From the NCBI GenBank assembly GCA_963783965.1, contig CAWAPQ010000007.1:82594-146593 (forward strand): 64,000 bases of DNA. The letters run 5' to 3'. Origin of the DNA: Bog-473 sp963783965 (lineage in GTDB: Bacteria; Actinomycetota; Acidimicrobiia; Acidimicrobiales; RAAP-2). The translations under genes and the position numbers were made by a program. The notes under the pieces are model-generated. The model ran no database searches. It saw only the letters and a program-made list of their open reading frames with translations, and had not been told where the DNA came from. Of this stretch, positions 15,696-23,946 are shown piece by piece (position 1 is the stretch's first letter; the number at the start of each line of letters is the position of its first letter).

Positions 15696-17372
15696 GTGCC
15701 CCACACAGAGACCGTCCAGTTCAACCTGGCCAAGGCCTTCGACACGCTCGTCGAGACGCTGGCCGACCGGGAATGCATTGTGTGGCGGGATCGCCGCCTG
15801 ACCTACGCCGACCTTGCGGAGCGGTCCCGGCGCCTGGCTTCGTACCTGCACGGTCGCGGCCTGGGCGTGCACGTCGAGCGCGCCGACCTCCAGGGCTGGG
15901 AGTCGGGCCAGGACCACGTTGCGCTGGCCCTGTACAACGGCAACGAGTACCTGGAGGGGATGCTGGGCTCGTACCGCGCCCGTGTCGCCCCCTTCAACGT
16001 CAACTACCGCTACGTCGGCGAGGAGCTGCAGTACCTGCTCAACGACGCCAAGCCCCGGGCCATGATCCTGCACTCCTCGCTGGCCCCGACCCTGGCCGAG
16101 GTGCTGCCCACCTTGGACTCGCCGCCCGACGTGCTGCTCCAGGTCGATGACGCATCGGGCCACCCCCTCCTCCCCGGGGCGGTCTGGTACGAGGAGGCGT
16201 TGGCCGCATCCTCGCCCGACGGACCGCCGGTCGAGCCCTCCCCCGACGACCTCTACATCCTCTACACGGGGGGCACCACGGGAATGCCCAAGGGCGTGCT
16301 GTGGCGCCAGCACGACATCTTCATGGCCGCCATGGGGGGACGGCAGGTGGGCTCGTGGAAGATCGTCACCAGCTACGAGGGCCTGACGGAGCGGCTGGCC
16401 GAGAGCTACCCGGTGCGCCTCATGATCCTGCCGCCGCTCATGCACGGCGCCGCGCAGTGGGCCTGCTTCATGCTCATGGCCCAGGGGGCGACGCTCATCT
16501 TCCCCGACGAGACGCGGCGGGTCGACCCCGATGACGTGTGGTCGGTGGTCGAGCGCGAGAAGGCCAACTCCATGACCATCGTGGGCGACGCGGTGCTGCG
16601 ACCACTGCTGATGCAACTCGACAAGAAGAAGTACGACCTGTCGTCGTTCTTCGCGGTGGGAAACGGCGGCGCGCCGCTGACACCGGCCGTGCGCGCCATG
16701 GCGGTCGAGCGCATCCCCAACCTCGTCATCTCGGACTCGGCCGGCTCCTCGGAGACGGGAGCGCAGATGCACGTCACGTCCATGGACGACGTCGCGGTGG
16801 GTTCGTTCCTGCCCGGTCCGGGGACGCTGGTCGTCGACGAGACCTTGTCGCGGGTGCTCGAGCCGGGCCATGAGGGCAACGGCTGGCTGGCGCAGACCGG
16901 GAACGTGCCGTTGGGGTATCTCGGCGACCCGGACAAGACGGCGCGTACCTTCCCCGTGATCGACGGCGTTCGCTACTCCATCCCGGGGGACCGGGCCCGT
17001 CACCGTGCAGACGGGCAGGTCGAATTGTTGGGGCGTGACTCGGTGACGGTGAACTCGGGCGGCGAGAAGATCTTCGTCGAGGAGGTGGAGCGGGCCATCG
17101 CCGGGCACCCGGCCGTGGCCGACGTGGTCGTGACGGGCCGGCCCTCGGAGCGCTGGGGCCAGGAGGTCGTGGCCGTGGTGCAGTTGGCCGAGGGCACCGA
17201 GGCTTCCGCGGAGTCGGTGGTCGAGGAAGCCTCGGCCCACATCGCCCGCTACAAGTTGCCCAAGGCCGTGGTGTTCGTGGACCTCATCCAGCGGTCACCG
17301 TCGGGCAAGGCGGACTACCGCTGGGCCGCAGAGACGGCCGTCGCGGCGGCCGCTTCTGCGGCGGGAGGCTGA
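15696..17372 (+). CDS. AMP-binding acyl-CoA synthetase (FadD-like)
   Basis: A 558-residue ANL-superfamily ligase that would activate a carboxylic acid as acyl-AMP and transfer it to CoA. The P-loop YTGGTTGMPKGVLWRQHD (near residue 190), GNGGAPLTPAVRAM, the SGSSETG-like DSAGSSETGAQM, the hinge GDRARHRADGQVELLGRDSVTVNSGGEK and the catalytic Lys in SPSGKADYRW are present. The GTG at 15696 was chosen for the -10 box and because homologues begin shortly before FNLAKAFDTL. The divergent SDR/aldehyde dehydrogenase pair could supply the acid. Confidence 0.93.
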   Translation: MPHTETVQFNLAKAFDTLVETLADRECIVWRDRRLTYADLAERSRRLASYLHGRGLGVHVERADLQGWESGQDHVALALYNGNEYLEGMLGSYRARVAPFNVNYRYVGEELQYLLNDAKPRAMILHSSLAPTLAEVLPTLDSPPDVLLQVDDASGHPLLPGAVWYEEALAASSPDGPPVEPSPDDLYILYTGGTTGMPKGVLWRQHDIFMAAMGGRQVGSWKIVTSYEGLTERLAESYPVRLMILPPLMHGAAQWACFMLMAQGATLIFPDETRRVDPDDVWSVVEREKANSMTIVGDAVLRPLLMQLDKKKYDLSSFFAVGNGGAPLTPAVRAMAVERIPNLVISDSAGSSETGAQMHVTSMDDVAVGSFLPGPGTLVVDETLSRVLEPGHEGNGWLAQTGNVPLGYLGDPDKTARTFPVIDGVRYSIPGDRARHRADGQVELLGRDSVTVNSGGEKIFVEEVERAIAGHPAVADVVVTGRPSERWGQEVVAVVQLAEGTEASAESVVEEASAHIARYKLPKAVVFVDLIQRSPSGKADYRWAAETAVAAAASAAGG

Positions 17373-17428
17373 TCACGGGATCGAGTGCGGGCGGCGGTGC
17401 GGGTGCGGTCGTACGGACCGACCGGCTG

Positions 17429-17974
17429 GTGCTGCGACCGTTCACCGACGTGGACCGAGAGCCGTTCTTCGCGCTGAACACGCATCCGCTGGTCGTCGAG
17501 TCGATGGGCTCCGCGCCGAGCCGGGCGGAGTGCGACACCAACGTCGACTTCATCATGGACGAGATGGACCACCAGAGGTGGGGCCTGTGGGCCGTCGACA
17601 TTGCCGGCGGCCCCACATTCGTGGGCGTGGTCGGGCTGCACCGGGTGACTGCCGCGCTGCCGTGCTTCGGGGAGGTGGAGGCCGAGTGGCGCCTCCACCC
17701 GGACCACTGGGGCCTCGGCTACGCCACCGAAGCAGCGGAGGCGGCACTGGACTTCGGCTTCAGGGTGGGGGGGCTCCCCGAGATCATTGCCTTCACCGCC
17801 TCGCTCAATGTGCGCTCCCAGGCGGTGATGTCCCGTCTCGGAATGGTGCGTGACGTGGCGGGCGACTTCGACCACCCTGGTTTGCCCGAGGGCAGCCCGT
17901 TGCGGCGGCACGTTCTCTACCGCATCAGCGCACCGTCGTCCTCGTCACAGGTCTCCCCTAGCGTGGCCTCATGA
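17429..17974 (+). CDS. GNAT-family N-acetyltransferase (RimJ/RimL-like)
   Basis: A 181-residue acetyltransferase from the GTG at 17429. LRPFTDVDREPFFAL begins the fold, VEAEWRLHPDHWGLGYATEAAEAAL is the acetyl-CoA binding motif A, and EIIAFTASLNVRSQAVMSRLGM is the RimL-type motif B. The codons before 17429 read TDRL in frame, so the true start is probably upstream. The only in-frame candidate after the ligase stop is CTG at 17369, and the start remains unresolved. The stop overlaps the ATG of tag. Confidence 0.85.
   Translation: MLRPFTDVDREPFFALNTHPLVVESMGSAPSRAECDTNVDFIMDEMDHQRWGLWAVDIAGGPTFVGVVGLHRVTAALPCFGEVEAEWRLHPDHWGLGYATEAAEAALDFGFRVGGLPEIIAFTASLNVRSQAVMSRLGMVRDVAGDFDHPGLPEGSPLRRHVLYRISAPSSSSQVSPSVAS
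17959..17964 (+). promoter_or_regulatory. Internal -10 box TAGCGT upstream of tag
   Basis: TAGCGT ends six bases before the ATG of tag at 17971, inside the end of the acetyltransferase gene. It suggests tag has its own leaderless promoter in addition to read-through. Confidence 0.4.
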
Positions 17975-18582
17975 GCGACACGCCGACGCGGTGCGATTGG
18001 GCGGGCAGCGATCCCGACATGGTGGCGTACCACGACACCGAGTGGGGCGTCCCGGTACACGACGACCCCACCCACTTCGAGTTCCTGGTCCTGGAGGGCG
18101 CGCAGGCGGGGCTGAGCTGGTCGACGATCCTGAAGCGCCGCGCGGGCTACCGCAAGGCCTTCGCCTCCTTCGACCCCGCCAAGGTGGCGCGCTTCACGCC
18201 CGCCCGGGTGGAGAAGCTGCTGCAGGATCCCGGGATCATCCGCAACCGGGCCAAGGTCGAGTCCACGGTGCGCAATGCCAAGGCCTTCTTGGATGTGCAG
18301 GAGGAGTTCGGCTCCTTCGACGCCTACATCTGGGGCTTCGTGGGAGGGCGGACGCTGGTCAACAAGTGGCGCCGCGTGGCCCAGCTCCCAGCCGTGAGCC
18401 CCGAATCAGAGGCCTTCAGCGCCGACCTGCGGCGGCGGGGGTTTCGCTTCGTCGGCCCGACCGTCTGCTACGCCCACCTGCAAGCATCGGGACTGATCAA
18501 CGACCACCTTGTCGGCTGCTATCGCTACGCCGAGCTCACAGGCGCCGGATCATCAGGACGCGGGCGCCGAAGCGCCCCATGA
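17971..18582 (+). CDS. tag: DNA-3-methyladenine glycosylase I
   Basis: A 203-residue base-excision repair enzyme that removes 3-methyladenine from alkylated DNA. It shows RCDWAG at the N-terminus, YHDTEWGVPVHDD, FEFLVLEGAQAGLSWSTIL with the substrate-pocket Glu, and the C-terminal VGPTVCYAHLQASGLINDH plus the VGC that complete the zinc ligand set (Cys, His, His, Cys) known for Tag. The length is typical. Its 3' end overlaps the convergent acetyltransferase by 47 bases. Confidence 0.95.
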   Translation: MSDTPTRCDWAGSDPDMVAYHDTEWGVPVHDDPTHFEFLVLEGAQAGLSWSTILKRRAGYRKAFASFDPAKVARFTPARVEKLLQDPGIIRNRAKVESTVRNAKAFLDVQEEFGSFDAYIWGFVGGRTLVNKWRRVAQLPAVSPESEAFSADLRRRGFRFVGPTVCYAHLQASGLINDHLVGCYRYAELTGAGSSGRGRRSAP

Positions 18583-19054
18583 CGGGCTCTTCGGGCGGCA
18601 GCCCGAGGGCCCGGAGGAAGTCGTCGACGGGCCCGAGCTCGACGAAGCCCTCGGAGGCGTAGAACGGGCCGTTCCACGGGACATCGCGATAGGTGGCCAG
18701 CGTGAGGTCGGTGTAACCCTGTGCCCTGGCCCAGTCGCAGGCGGCCCGCACCAGGGCCCGGCCGATGCCGCGGCCGGCGTGGTCGGGGTGGACCGAGAGC
18801 TGCTCCAGGTGGGCGGCACGGCTTTCTCCGACGGCATCGATGCGGCAGAGGCCGACCGGCGGATCGCCGGCCACCAGGACGATGAGCGCGGCGGCGAACT
18901 CCTCCTCCGTGCCCGGGCCGGGCAGCGGCCCGATGCCGAGCGGCTCGAACACAGTGTCGGCTGCCGCCTCGAGGTCGGGCAGCAGGGTCAGCTCGCCCGG
19001 GCGTACGGGACGGATCTCGGGGACCTGCTGCGACCGGGACCCGCTGCGCTCCAC
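18536..19054 (-). CDS. GNAT-family N-acetyltransferase
   Basis: A 172-residue acetyltransferase. The acetyl-CoA binding motif LEQLSVHPDHAGRGIGRALVRAACDWARAQGY is clear, followed by NGPFYASEGFVELG. The substrate is unknown. The GTG at 19054 was chosen because TACCGT (19061-19066, minus strand) ends six bases upstream. A longer frame extends into the divergent oxidoreductase and is not credible. It overlaps tag at the 3' end and shares a 24-base promoter region with the quinone oxidoreductase. Confidence 0.87.
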   Translation of the reverse strand: MERSGSRSQQVPEIRPVRPGELTLLPDLEAAADTVFEPLGIGPLPGPGTEEEFAAALIVLVAGDPPVGLCRIDAVGESRAAHLEQLSVHPDHAGRGIGRALVRAACDWARAQGYTDLTLATYRDVPWNGPFYASEGFVELGPVDDFLRALGLPPEEPVMGRFGARVLMIRRL

Positions 19055-19060
19055 CGGACG

Positions 19061-19070
19061 ACGGTAGCGT
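19061..19070. promoter_or_regulatory. Overlapping divergent -10 boxes
   Basis: The ten bases ACGGTAGCGT read as TACCGT on the minus strand (six bases from the GTG at 19054) and TAGCGT on the plus strand (eight bases from the GTG at 19079), sharing the central TA. The whole intergenic gap is 24 bases and both genes are predicted leaderless. Confidence 0.6.
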
Positions 19071-19078
19071 CTCGACCC

Positions 19079-20053
19079 GTGCGCGCCGCCGTCTGCCATG
19101 AGCTGGGCCCTCCTTCCGCCCTGCGGGTCGAGGAGCGACCCGACCCCGAGCCGGGAGCGGGCGAGGTGGCCATCGCGGTGGAGGCGGCCGGAGTGAATTT
19201 CGTGGACGGCCTCTTCGTGGCCGGGCAGTACCAGATCAAGCCCTCGCTTCCCTTCGTGCCGGGCAGCGAGGTGGCCGGCCACATCGTGGCCGTGGGTCCC
19301 GACGTCGTGGCGGTTGCCGTCGGCGACCGGGTGCTCGCCTCGGTGGGGCTGGGCGGCTTCGCCAGCCGTGTCGTGGTGCCGGCCCGTTCGGCCGTCGCCC
19401 TGCCCGAGGGAATGGACGCGGCGCGGGCCGCCACCTTCACCCAGAGCTACAGCACCTGTTTGTTCGCTCTGCGCGACCGGGCCCATGCCGCGCCCGGCGA
19501 GACGGTGCTTGTTCTCGGGGCCGGTGGGGGTGTGGGGCTGGCGGCCATCGGCGTGGCCCGGGCGCTGGGCTGCCGGGTCCTGGGCGTTGCCTCCAGCGCG
19601 GCCAAGCGCGAGGCGGCGCTCGAGGCCGGCGCGGAGTCGGTGCTGGACCCGGCGGCGGAGTCCGTGAAGGACGCGGCGCGGGCGTGGGCCGGAGGGAGCG
19701 GCGTGGACCTCGTGGTCGATCCCATCGGTGGCGCACTGGCCGAGCCGGCGCTGCGCGCGCTGGGCGACCGTGGCCGCTACCTCGTCATCGGCTTCGCGTC
19801 GGGCGACATCCCGTCACTGCCGCTCAACCAGATTCTGCTGCGCAACCGGTCCGTGATCGGCATCGACTGGGGTATCTGGGCCATGACCCATCCGGCCGAA
19901 CAGCGGGCGCTGCTCGAAGACCTTCTGGCGATGGTGGCGGCGGGAACGCTCGACCCCGTCCGTCCCGCCGAGTACGCGCTCGACGACGTGGCGGGTGCGC
20001 TCGAAGACCTGCTTGGGCGGCGCGCCGTGGGCAAGATCGCGCTGGTGCCCTAA
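19079..20053 (+). CDS. Zinc-independent NADPH:quinone oxidoreductase (MDR family)
   Basis: A 324-residue medium-chain reductase. It starts RAAVCHELGPPSALRVEERPDPEPGAGEV, with the MDR N-terminal catalytic domain containing GVNFVDGLFVAGQYQIKPSLPFVPGSEVAGHI, and a Rossmann domain with VLGAGGGVGLAAIGVARALGCRVLG. The Cys zinc ligands of alcohol dehydrogenases are absent, as in quinone oxidoreductases and enoyl reductases. The GTG at 19079 is set by the TAGCGT box and the conserved opening. A physiological substrate is not predictable. Confidence 0.9.
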   Translation: MRAAVCHELGPPSALRVEERPDPEPGAGEVAIAVEAAGVNFVDGLFVAGQYQIKPSLPFVPGSEVAGHIVAVGPDVVAVAVGDRVLASVGLGGFASRVVVPARSAVALPEGMDAARAATFTQSYSTCLFALRDRAHAAPGETVLVLGAGGGVGLAAIGVARALGCRVLGVASSAAKREAALEAGAESVLDPAAESVKDAARAWAGGSGVDLVVDPIGGALAEPALRALGDRGRYLVIGFASGDIPSLPLNQILLRNRSVIGIDWGIWAMTHPAEQRALLEDLLAMVAAGTLDPVRPAEYALDDVAGALEDLLGRRAVGKIALVP

Positions 20054-20106
20054 CCGCCTGACACTGCGCCAACTGCCGCACCGCGCCTTCGTGGCTTCCC
20101 CTCTCG

Positions 20107-20316
20107 CTATCTCGAAACCGCCACAATGATGACGATGACGGTGAAAGCTCCCCCGATGTAGCCGATGATCAGGGCGACCAGGGCCAGCCGACCGCCTTCT
20201 GCGCTCGTCTGTCTGGCTTCCCTTCGGGCCAGGTGCCCCAAGATGATCCCGGCGGGCCAGAACACGATGGCCGACAACAGCGCCAAAACGGCGGTGAAGT
20301 CAGCTCGCTCAGCCAT
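20107..20316 (-). CDS. DUF4190-like small membrane protein
   Basis: A 69-residue protein with two membrane helices (FTAVLALLSAIVFWPAGIILGHLA and LALVALIIGYIGGAFTVIVIIVAVS) joined by a charged loop (RREARQTSAEGGR). The IILGHLARREARQT and following pattern matches the DUF4190 layout. The function is unknown. It lies between the convergent quinone oxidoreductase and a lower-GC stretch. Confidence 0.75.
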   Translation of the reverse strand: MAERADFTAVLALLSAIVFWPAGIILGHLARREARQTSAEGGRLALVALIIGYIGGAFTVIVIIVAVSR

Positions 20317-20579
20317 CCTTCGACGTCGTTTCGGCGGTTCGTGGGCGGTTGGCTGCGACCCTGCGGCTGCCGATCCACTCCAGGCGCCGTGAGGAACACC
20401 ACGTCAGCTCCCCCGCGGTGAACATGTTCGACGCCGCTTCGAGCTCCTGTTGAGACGCTGCAAAAACGGGACGAGATATTAGTCACACACCGTTGTACAT
20501 CCGTCGCGAGTTCCCAGCGTCCAGCCAGCAACACCACGACGTTGGGGTGGTACTCCGCCATGCGGCAATCCAATTGCTT
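20317..20579. other. Non-coding stretch without recognised features
   Basis: I see no credible gene in these roughly 260 bases. The sequence is less GC-rich than its surroundings. A short inverted repeat GCAAT-CCA-ATTGC followed by TTTT lies at 20565-20581, directly next to the stop of the leftward small membrane protein, and may be a weak terminator reading rightward. Confidence 0.4.
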
Positions 20580-20930
20580 TTAGCGGCTACGCGTTAAAGC
20601 TTCTCCGCGCGTCGACGGCGAACTGTCGCAATCGGCTGCCTTGGGTAGTAGGGGACACCATGGCCCTCTCCGCTGGTCCGGTAACCAGGCCGCCCCGATG
20701 TTGCCCCTGTCTTGCAAGAAATCGTGATACTTGTCGTCGAGCTGCAAGACGCCGAGGCTGAAGGCCAGAGTGTACGCAGTCGAAGCCCCGAATACGACGA
20801 TCCTAACTATCGAATGCGGCGAGTGGAGGTCTGGTGCACGAGCGGCGGCCACCCCGCCCGTACTGATCAGAAGGACCGCGCCGAGAAGCGTAGCGAACGG
20901 CGCGGTCAAACAACGTTGCACTCGCCGCAT
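20580..20930 (-). CDS. Hypothetical small membrane protein
   Basis: A 116-residue frame with two hydrophobic segments (FATLLGAVLLISTGGVAAA, about 12-30, and SIVRIVVFGASTAYTLAFSLGVLQL, about 40-64) and a hydrophilic tail. A TAGTCT box (20939-20944, minus strand) ends eight bases before the ATG, the same layout as many genes here, which is the main reason to believe it is real. I do not recognise a family. The base composition is lower in GC than its neighbours. Confidence 0.45.
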   Translation of the reverse strand: MRRVQRCLTAPFATLLGAVLLISTGGVAAARAPDLHSPHSIVRIVVFGASTAYTLAFSLGVLQLDDKYHDFLQDRGNIGAAWLPDQRRGPWCPLLPKAADCDSSPSTRGEALTRSR

Positions 20931-21038
20931 TGCGCGGAAGACTAATCCATCTTGCCCGCACCCACACGGCCGTCAGGCACGAGCCGTACTGCCGACAACG
21001 TTGCCGGTATTGCGAAGAATCCAGCCGACTTCCGCGGA

Positions 21039-21497
21039 TTATCGGGTGACCACGACTGGGCATGGCGCATTCCTGACGACATAGTCGGATACGGATCCAA
21101 GAAGGGCCTTCTTTATTCCTCCCCGGCCGCGCGACCCGATGACGATCGCAGTGGCACTCTCGTCCCGTGCGATCTTGCACAGCGCCAGGCCAGGCTCTCC
21201 CTCGATCACAGTCGCTTCAACGTCGCCCGGCAGCGATCCGCGCTCTCGGAGTGCCGAAATCGTTGCTTCCACTGCCGCTCTACCCTGCGCTTGAGCGGTC
21301 TGCCTCTGCCCGGCGAGTTCGTCCGGTGTCCAGCTAGGACCGGCATGGCCCGTGGCGTCGTCTGCCAACCAAGCTTCGGGATCGTCGGCGACCGAGACGA
21401 CGAGGACCCTCTCGCACGCCCGGAGGATTGCAATTCCTGCTTCTCCCGCCTCGATCGCAAGCTCCGAGCCGTCGGTGCATACAACCAGCGTCTTCAT
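21039..21497 (-). CDS. Universal stress protein (UspA family)
   Basis: A 152-residue single UspA domain. It begins MKTLVVCTDGSELAIEAGE, and the C-terminal ATAIVIGSRGRGGIKKALLGSVSDYVVRNAPCPVVVTR carries the G-2x-G-9x-G-(S/T) ATP-binding motif, so it probably binds ATP. The ATG at 21497 follows a TACCCT box (21505-21510, minus strand) by seven bases. It is divergent from the sulfatase gene. Confidence 0.93.
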   Translation of the reverse strand: MKTLVVCTDGSELAIEAGEAGIAILRACERVLVVSVADDPEAWLADDATGHAGPSWTPDELAGQRQTAQAQGRAAVEATISALRERGSLPGDVEATVIEGEPGLALCKIARDESATAIVIGSRGRGGIKKALLGSVSDYVVRNAPCPVVVTR

Positions 21498-21609
21498 GAG
21501 GCTCAGGGTATCAAGAGGCGATTCGTCCCAAGCTGGCGGCGGAGGGAGTGGCCGAAGCGGGTGTTCCCGGTGCCATGCGATTGGTCGCTGGTTCCGGTAA
21601 GAAGATGGT

Positions 21610-23215
21610 GTGGCCACGGAAAGAGTAACGAAGCACCTGGAGCGGCGAGCCAACCTGAAGCGGCGGGCCGGGGTGGGCACGGGGGTTGTGGCATTGGTGG
21701 CCTTCTTGGCCGTTGTTCCGACCGTCACTCTCGTGCAGGCGGACGCGTCAGGTGCGGCTCCCACGCGACCGAACATCGTCTTCATCCTGACCGACGACCT
21801 GTCGTGGAACCTGATCACCCCACAGGTCACGCCGCACATAGTTCAGCTTGAGCACCTAGGCGAGACATTCACCAACTACTACGTGGCCGATTCGCTGTGT
21901 TGCCCTTCGCGCGCCACCATCTTCACCGGGCTGTTCCCCCACGACACCAAGGTGGCCACCAACACAGCGCCCTCCGGCGGCTACACGAAGTTCCTCTCCG
22001 AGGGCCTCTCCAAGAGGACCTTCGCCGTGGCCCTCCAAAAGGCGAAATACAAGACCTCCCTCCTGGGCAAGTACCTCAACGCATACGGCGACCGGGGAGA
22101 CGGTTTCCTTCTTCCGAAGGCCCAAAAGGACAGGATGACGAAGGCCAACGCGCCCCGTCCCGCCAGGCTGGAGCGACTGGCACGTCAGCAACGGTACGGG
22201 GTATGCGGAGTTCAACTACTACCTGAACGACAACGGCGCCTACCACTTCTACCCTTACGCATTCGGGAACTACGGCGTGGACGTTCTGAATCACGACGCA
22301 CAAAAGTTCATCAAGAAGAACGTTCACTCGCCCTTCCTGGTTGAGGCCGCGACATTCGCACCCCATCTGCCGTACACACCCGCTCCGCGCAACGCGAAGG
22401 ATTTCCCCGGCATGACCGAGCCACGGGACCCGTCGTTCGGCGTCCAGAATGCCGACCCACCCGCCTGGCTCGGACAGCGACCTGCCTTGACGACCGCCCA
22501 GGTGCAACACATCGACGCCTCGTACCGCGAGCGGGCGCAGGCGACGGAGTCCGTCGACAAGCTGCTCGCCGACACCGAGGCCACCCTGGCACACGAGGGC
22601 ATCGCCAAGAACACCTACATCGTCTTCAGCTCCGACAACGGCTACCACCTCGGCCAGCACCGGATTCTGGAAGGGAAGGAAACGGCGTTCGACACCGACA
22701 TCAGGGTTCCACTTATCGTGGTCGGGCCGGGGGTGCCCAAGGGACGGACCGTTCGCCAGGTGACCCAGAACACGGACCTCACACCCACGTTCGAGCAACT
22801 CGCTGGGCTCCGTCCGCCCGCGTCGGTGGAAGGGACCAGCCTTGTTCCGCTCCTGCACCCCTCCGAGCAGAAGTCAAAGTGGCCGACCGTTGCGCTGCTC
22901 GAGCATCACGGGGACACCCCAAAGGACGACCCCGACTTCGAGGGTGCGGGGAGCAACCCCCCCAGCTACGAGGGCATCAGGATCCAGGCTCGGCACCTGG
23001 CCGGCTTCAGCGGTCCGGTCGACGCGACCTGGGTCGAGTACGACGATCCGAAGCACGAGGTGGAGTACTACAACGATGAGGCCGACCCTTTTCAACTTGA
23101 CAACGTCGCCGGAACTCTCACCAAAAAACAGCGGGCGACGCTCCACGGGATCCTTGAGGGGCTCCACAACTGCCACACCGCCACAGCATGTTGGCGCGCT
23201 GCACTTCCGCAGTAG
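21610..23215 (+). pseudogene. Exported sulfatase, disrupted by a single-base frameshift
   Basis: The sequence encodes about 534 residues if repaired. A signal segment (VGTGVVALVAFLAVVPTVTLVQA) is followed by NIVFILTDDLSW (metal-binding Asp pair), SLCCPSRATIFTGLFPHD (the C-x-P-S-R formylglycine site) and LLGKYLNAYGD. The first frame is then lost, and the second frame resumes as VPPGWSDWHVSNGTGYAEF and continues through FSSDNGYHLGQHR to 23215. Skipping one C in the four-C run at 22153-22156 joins the halves exactly (ANAP-VPPGW). It would hydrolyse sulfate esters outside the cell and needs the formylglycine-generating enzyme encoded elsewhere. The frameshift could be a sequencing error or a real lesion. 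Confidence 0.85.
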
Positions 23216-23315
23216 GTAATCGCCGAGCATCCTGACGGGCCTTCGAGCCTCCGGCCATCTCTCGGTCGATGCACTCTGAGGAATCCGACGGACGCGGGTG
23301 GCGGCCTGGCAGGGT

Positions 23316-23897
23316 TCAGGACTTGGCGACATGAAGGGGGAAGCTGAACGGTGTGTTGACGATGACGAGCCGGTAGGTCCCCGGTGCTACTCGGCGCGTG
23401 CTGTTCGGCTTGTCCTGGTTCCACGATCCTGTGCCAGAGACGGTGGCGCCGGCCGCCAATTGGGCGAAGCCGAGCGCCGGGCAGTTCACGACTTGGGCCC
23501 CGGGCCAGACCGTGTGGTGGTGGATGTCTTTGACCTGGAAGCCCAGCGAACCGCAGAGGCCCGCCGTCAACGCCGTGGACGTCGGGCCGGGTGCCACGCC
23601 GGCGTAGGGCGCGGTGTAGTTGCACGCCGACGGGCCGGCGTTGCGGACGGTGAAGGAGACGTCGAGCGTCGCGCCCGGGTCCAGGGTCAAGGTGTTGACG
23701 GCCACCAGCAGCTCGGTGGTCTTGGCCGGGCAGTCCCAGAAGGCGGCGTGGCCGGACTGGGCGAGCGCGGGTGCCTTGGCCAACGTGGTGCCCTTCTTCG
23801 CTGCCGCGGCCGTTCCGCCGCTGACGAGCACCGACAGCGTCACGGCCCCGGCGGCAATGGCGAGCGCCGGCCACCAAGGCTTTCTCTGGCTCCCCAT
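23316..23897 (-). CDS. Exported hypothetical protein with Ig-like domain
   Basis: A 193-residue protein with a signal peptide (WWPALAIAAGAVTLSVLVSGGTAAAA). The mature part shows a beta-rich pattern (LTLDPGATLDVSFTVRNAGPSAC and APGTYRLVIVN) resembling small Ig-like or BsuPI-type domains, with four Cys (DCPAK, SACN, LCGS, NCPA) that could form disulfides. The function is unknown. An adjacent GTG three bases upstream of the ATG at 23897 is an equally possible start. Confidence 0.7.
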   Translation of the reverse strand: MGSQRKPWWPALAIAAGAVTLSVLVSGGTAAAAKKGTTLAKAPALAQSGHAAFWDCPAKTTELLVAVNTLTLDPGATLDVSFTVRNAGPSACNYTAPYAGVAPGPTSTALTAGLCGSLGFQVKDIHHHTVWPGAQVVNCPALGFAQLAAGATVSGTGSWNQDKPNSTRRVAPGTYRLVIVNTPFSFPLHVAKS

Positions 23898-23946
23898 CAC
23901 TCCAGCCTGCCCGATGAGGCGGGCCCGTGAGGGTCGCGCGAAGCCG

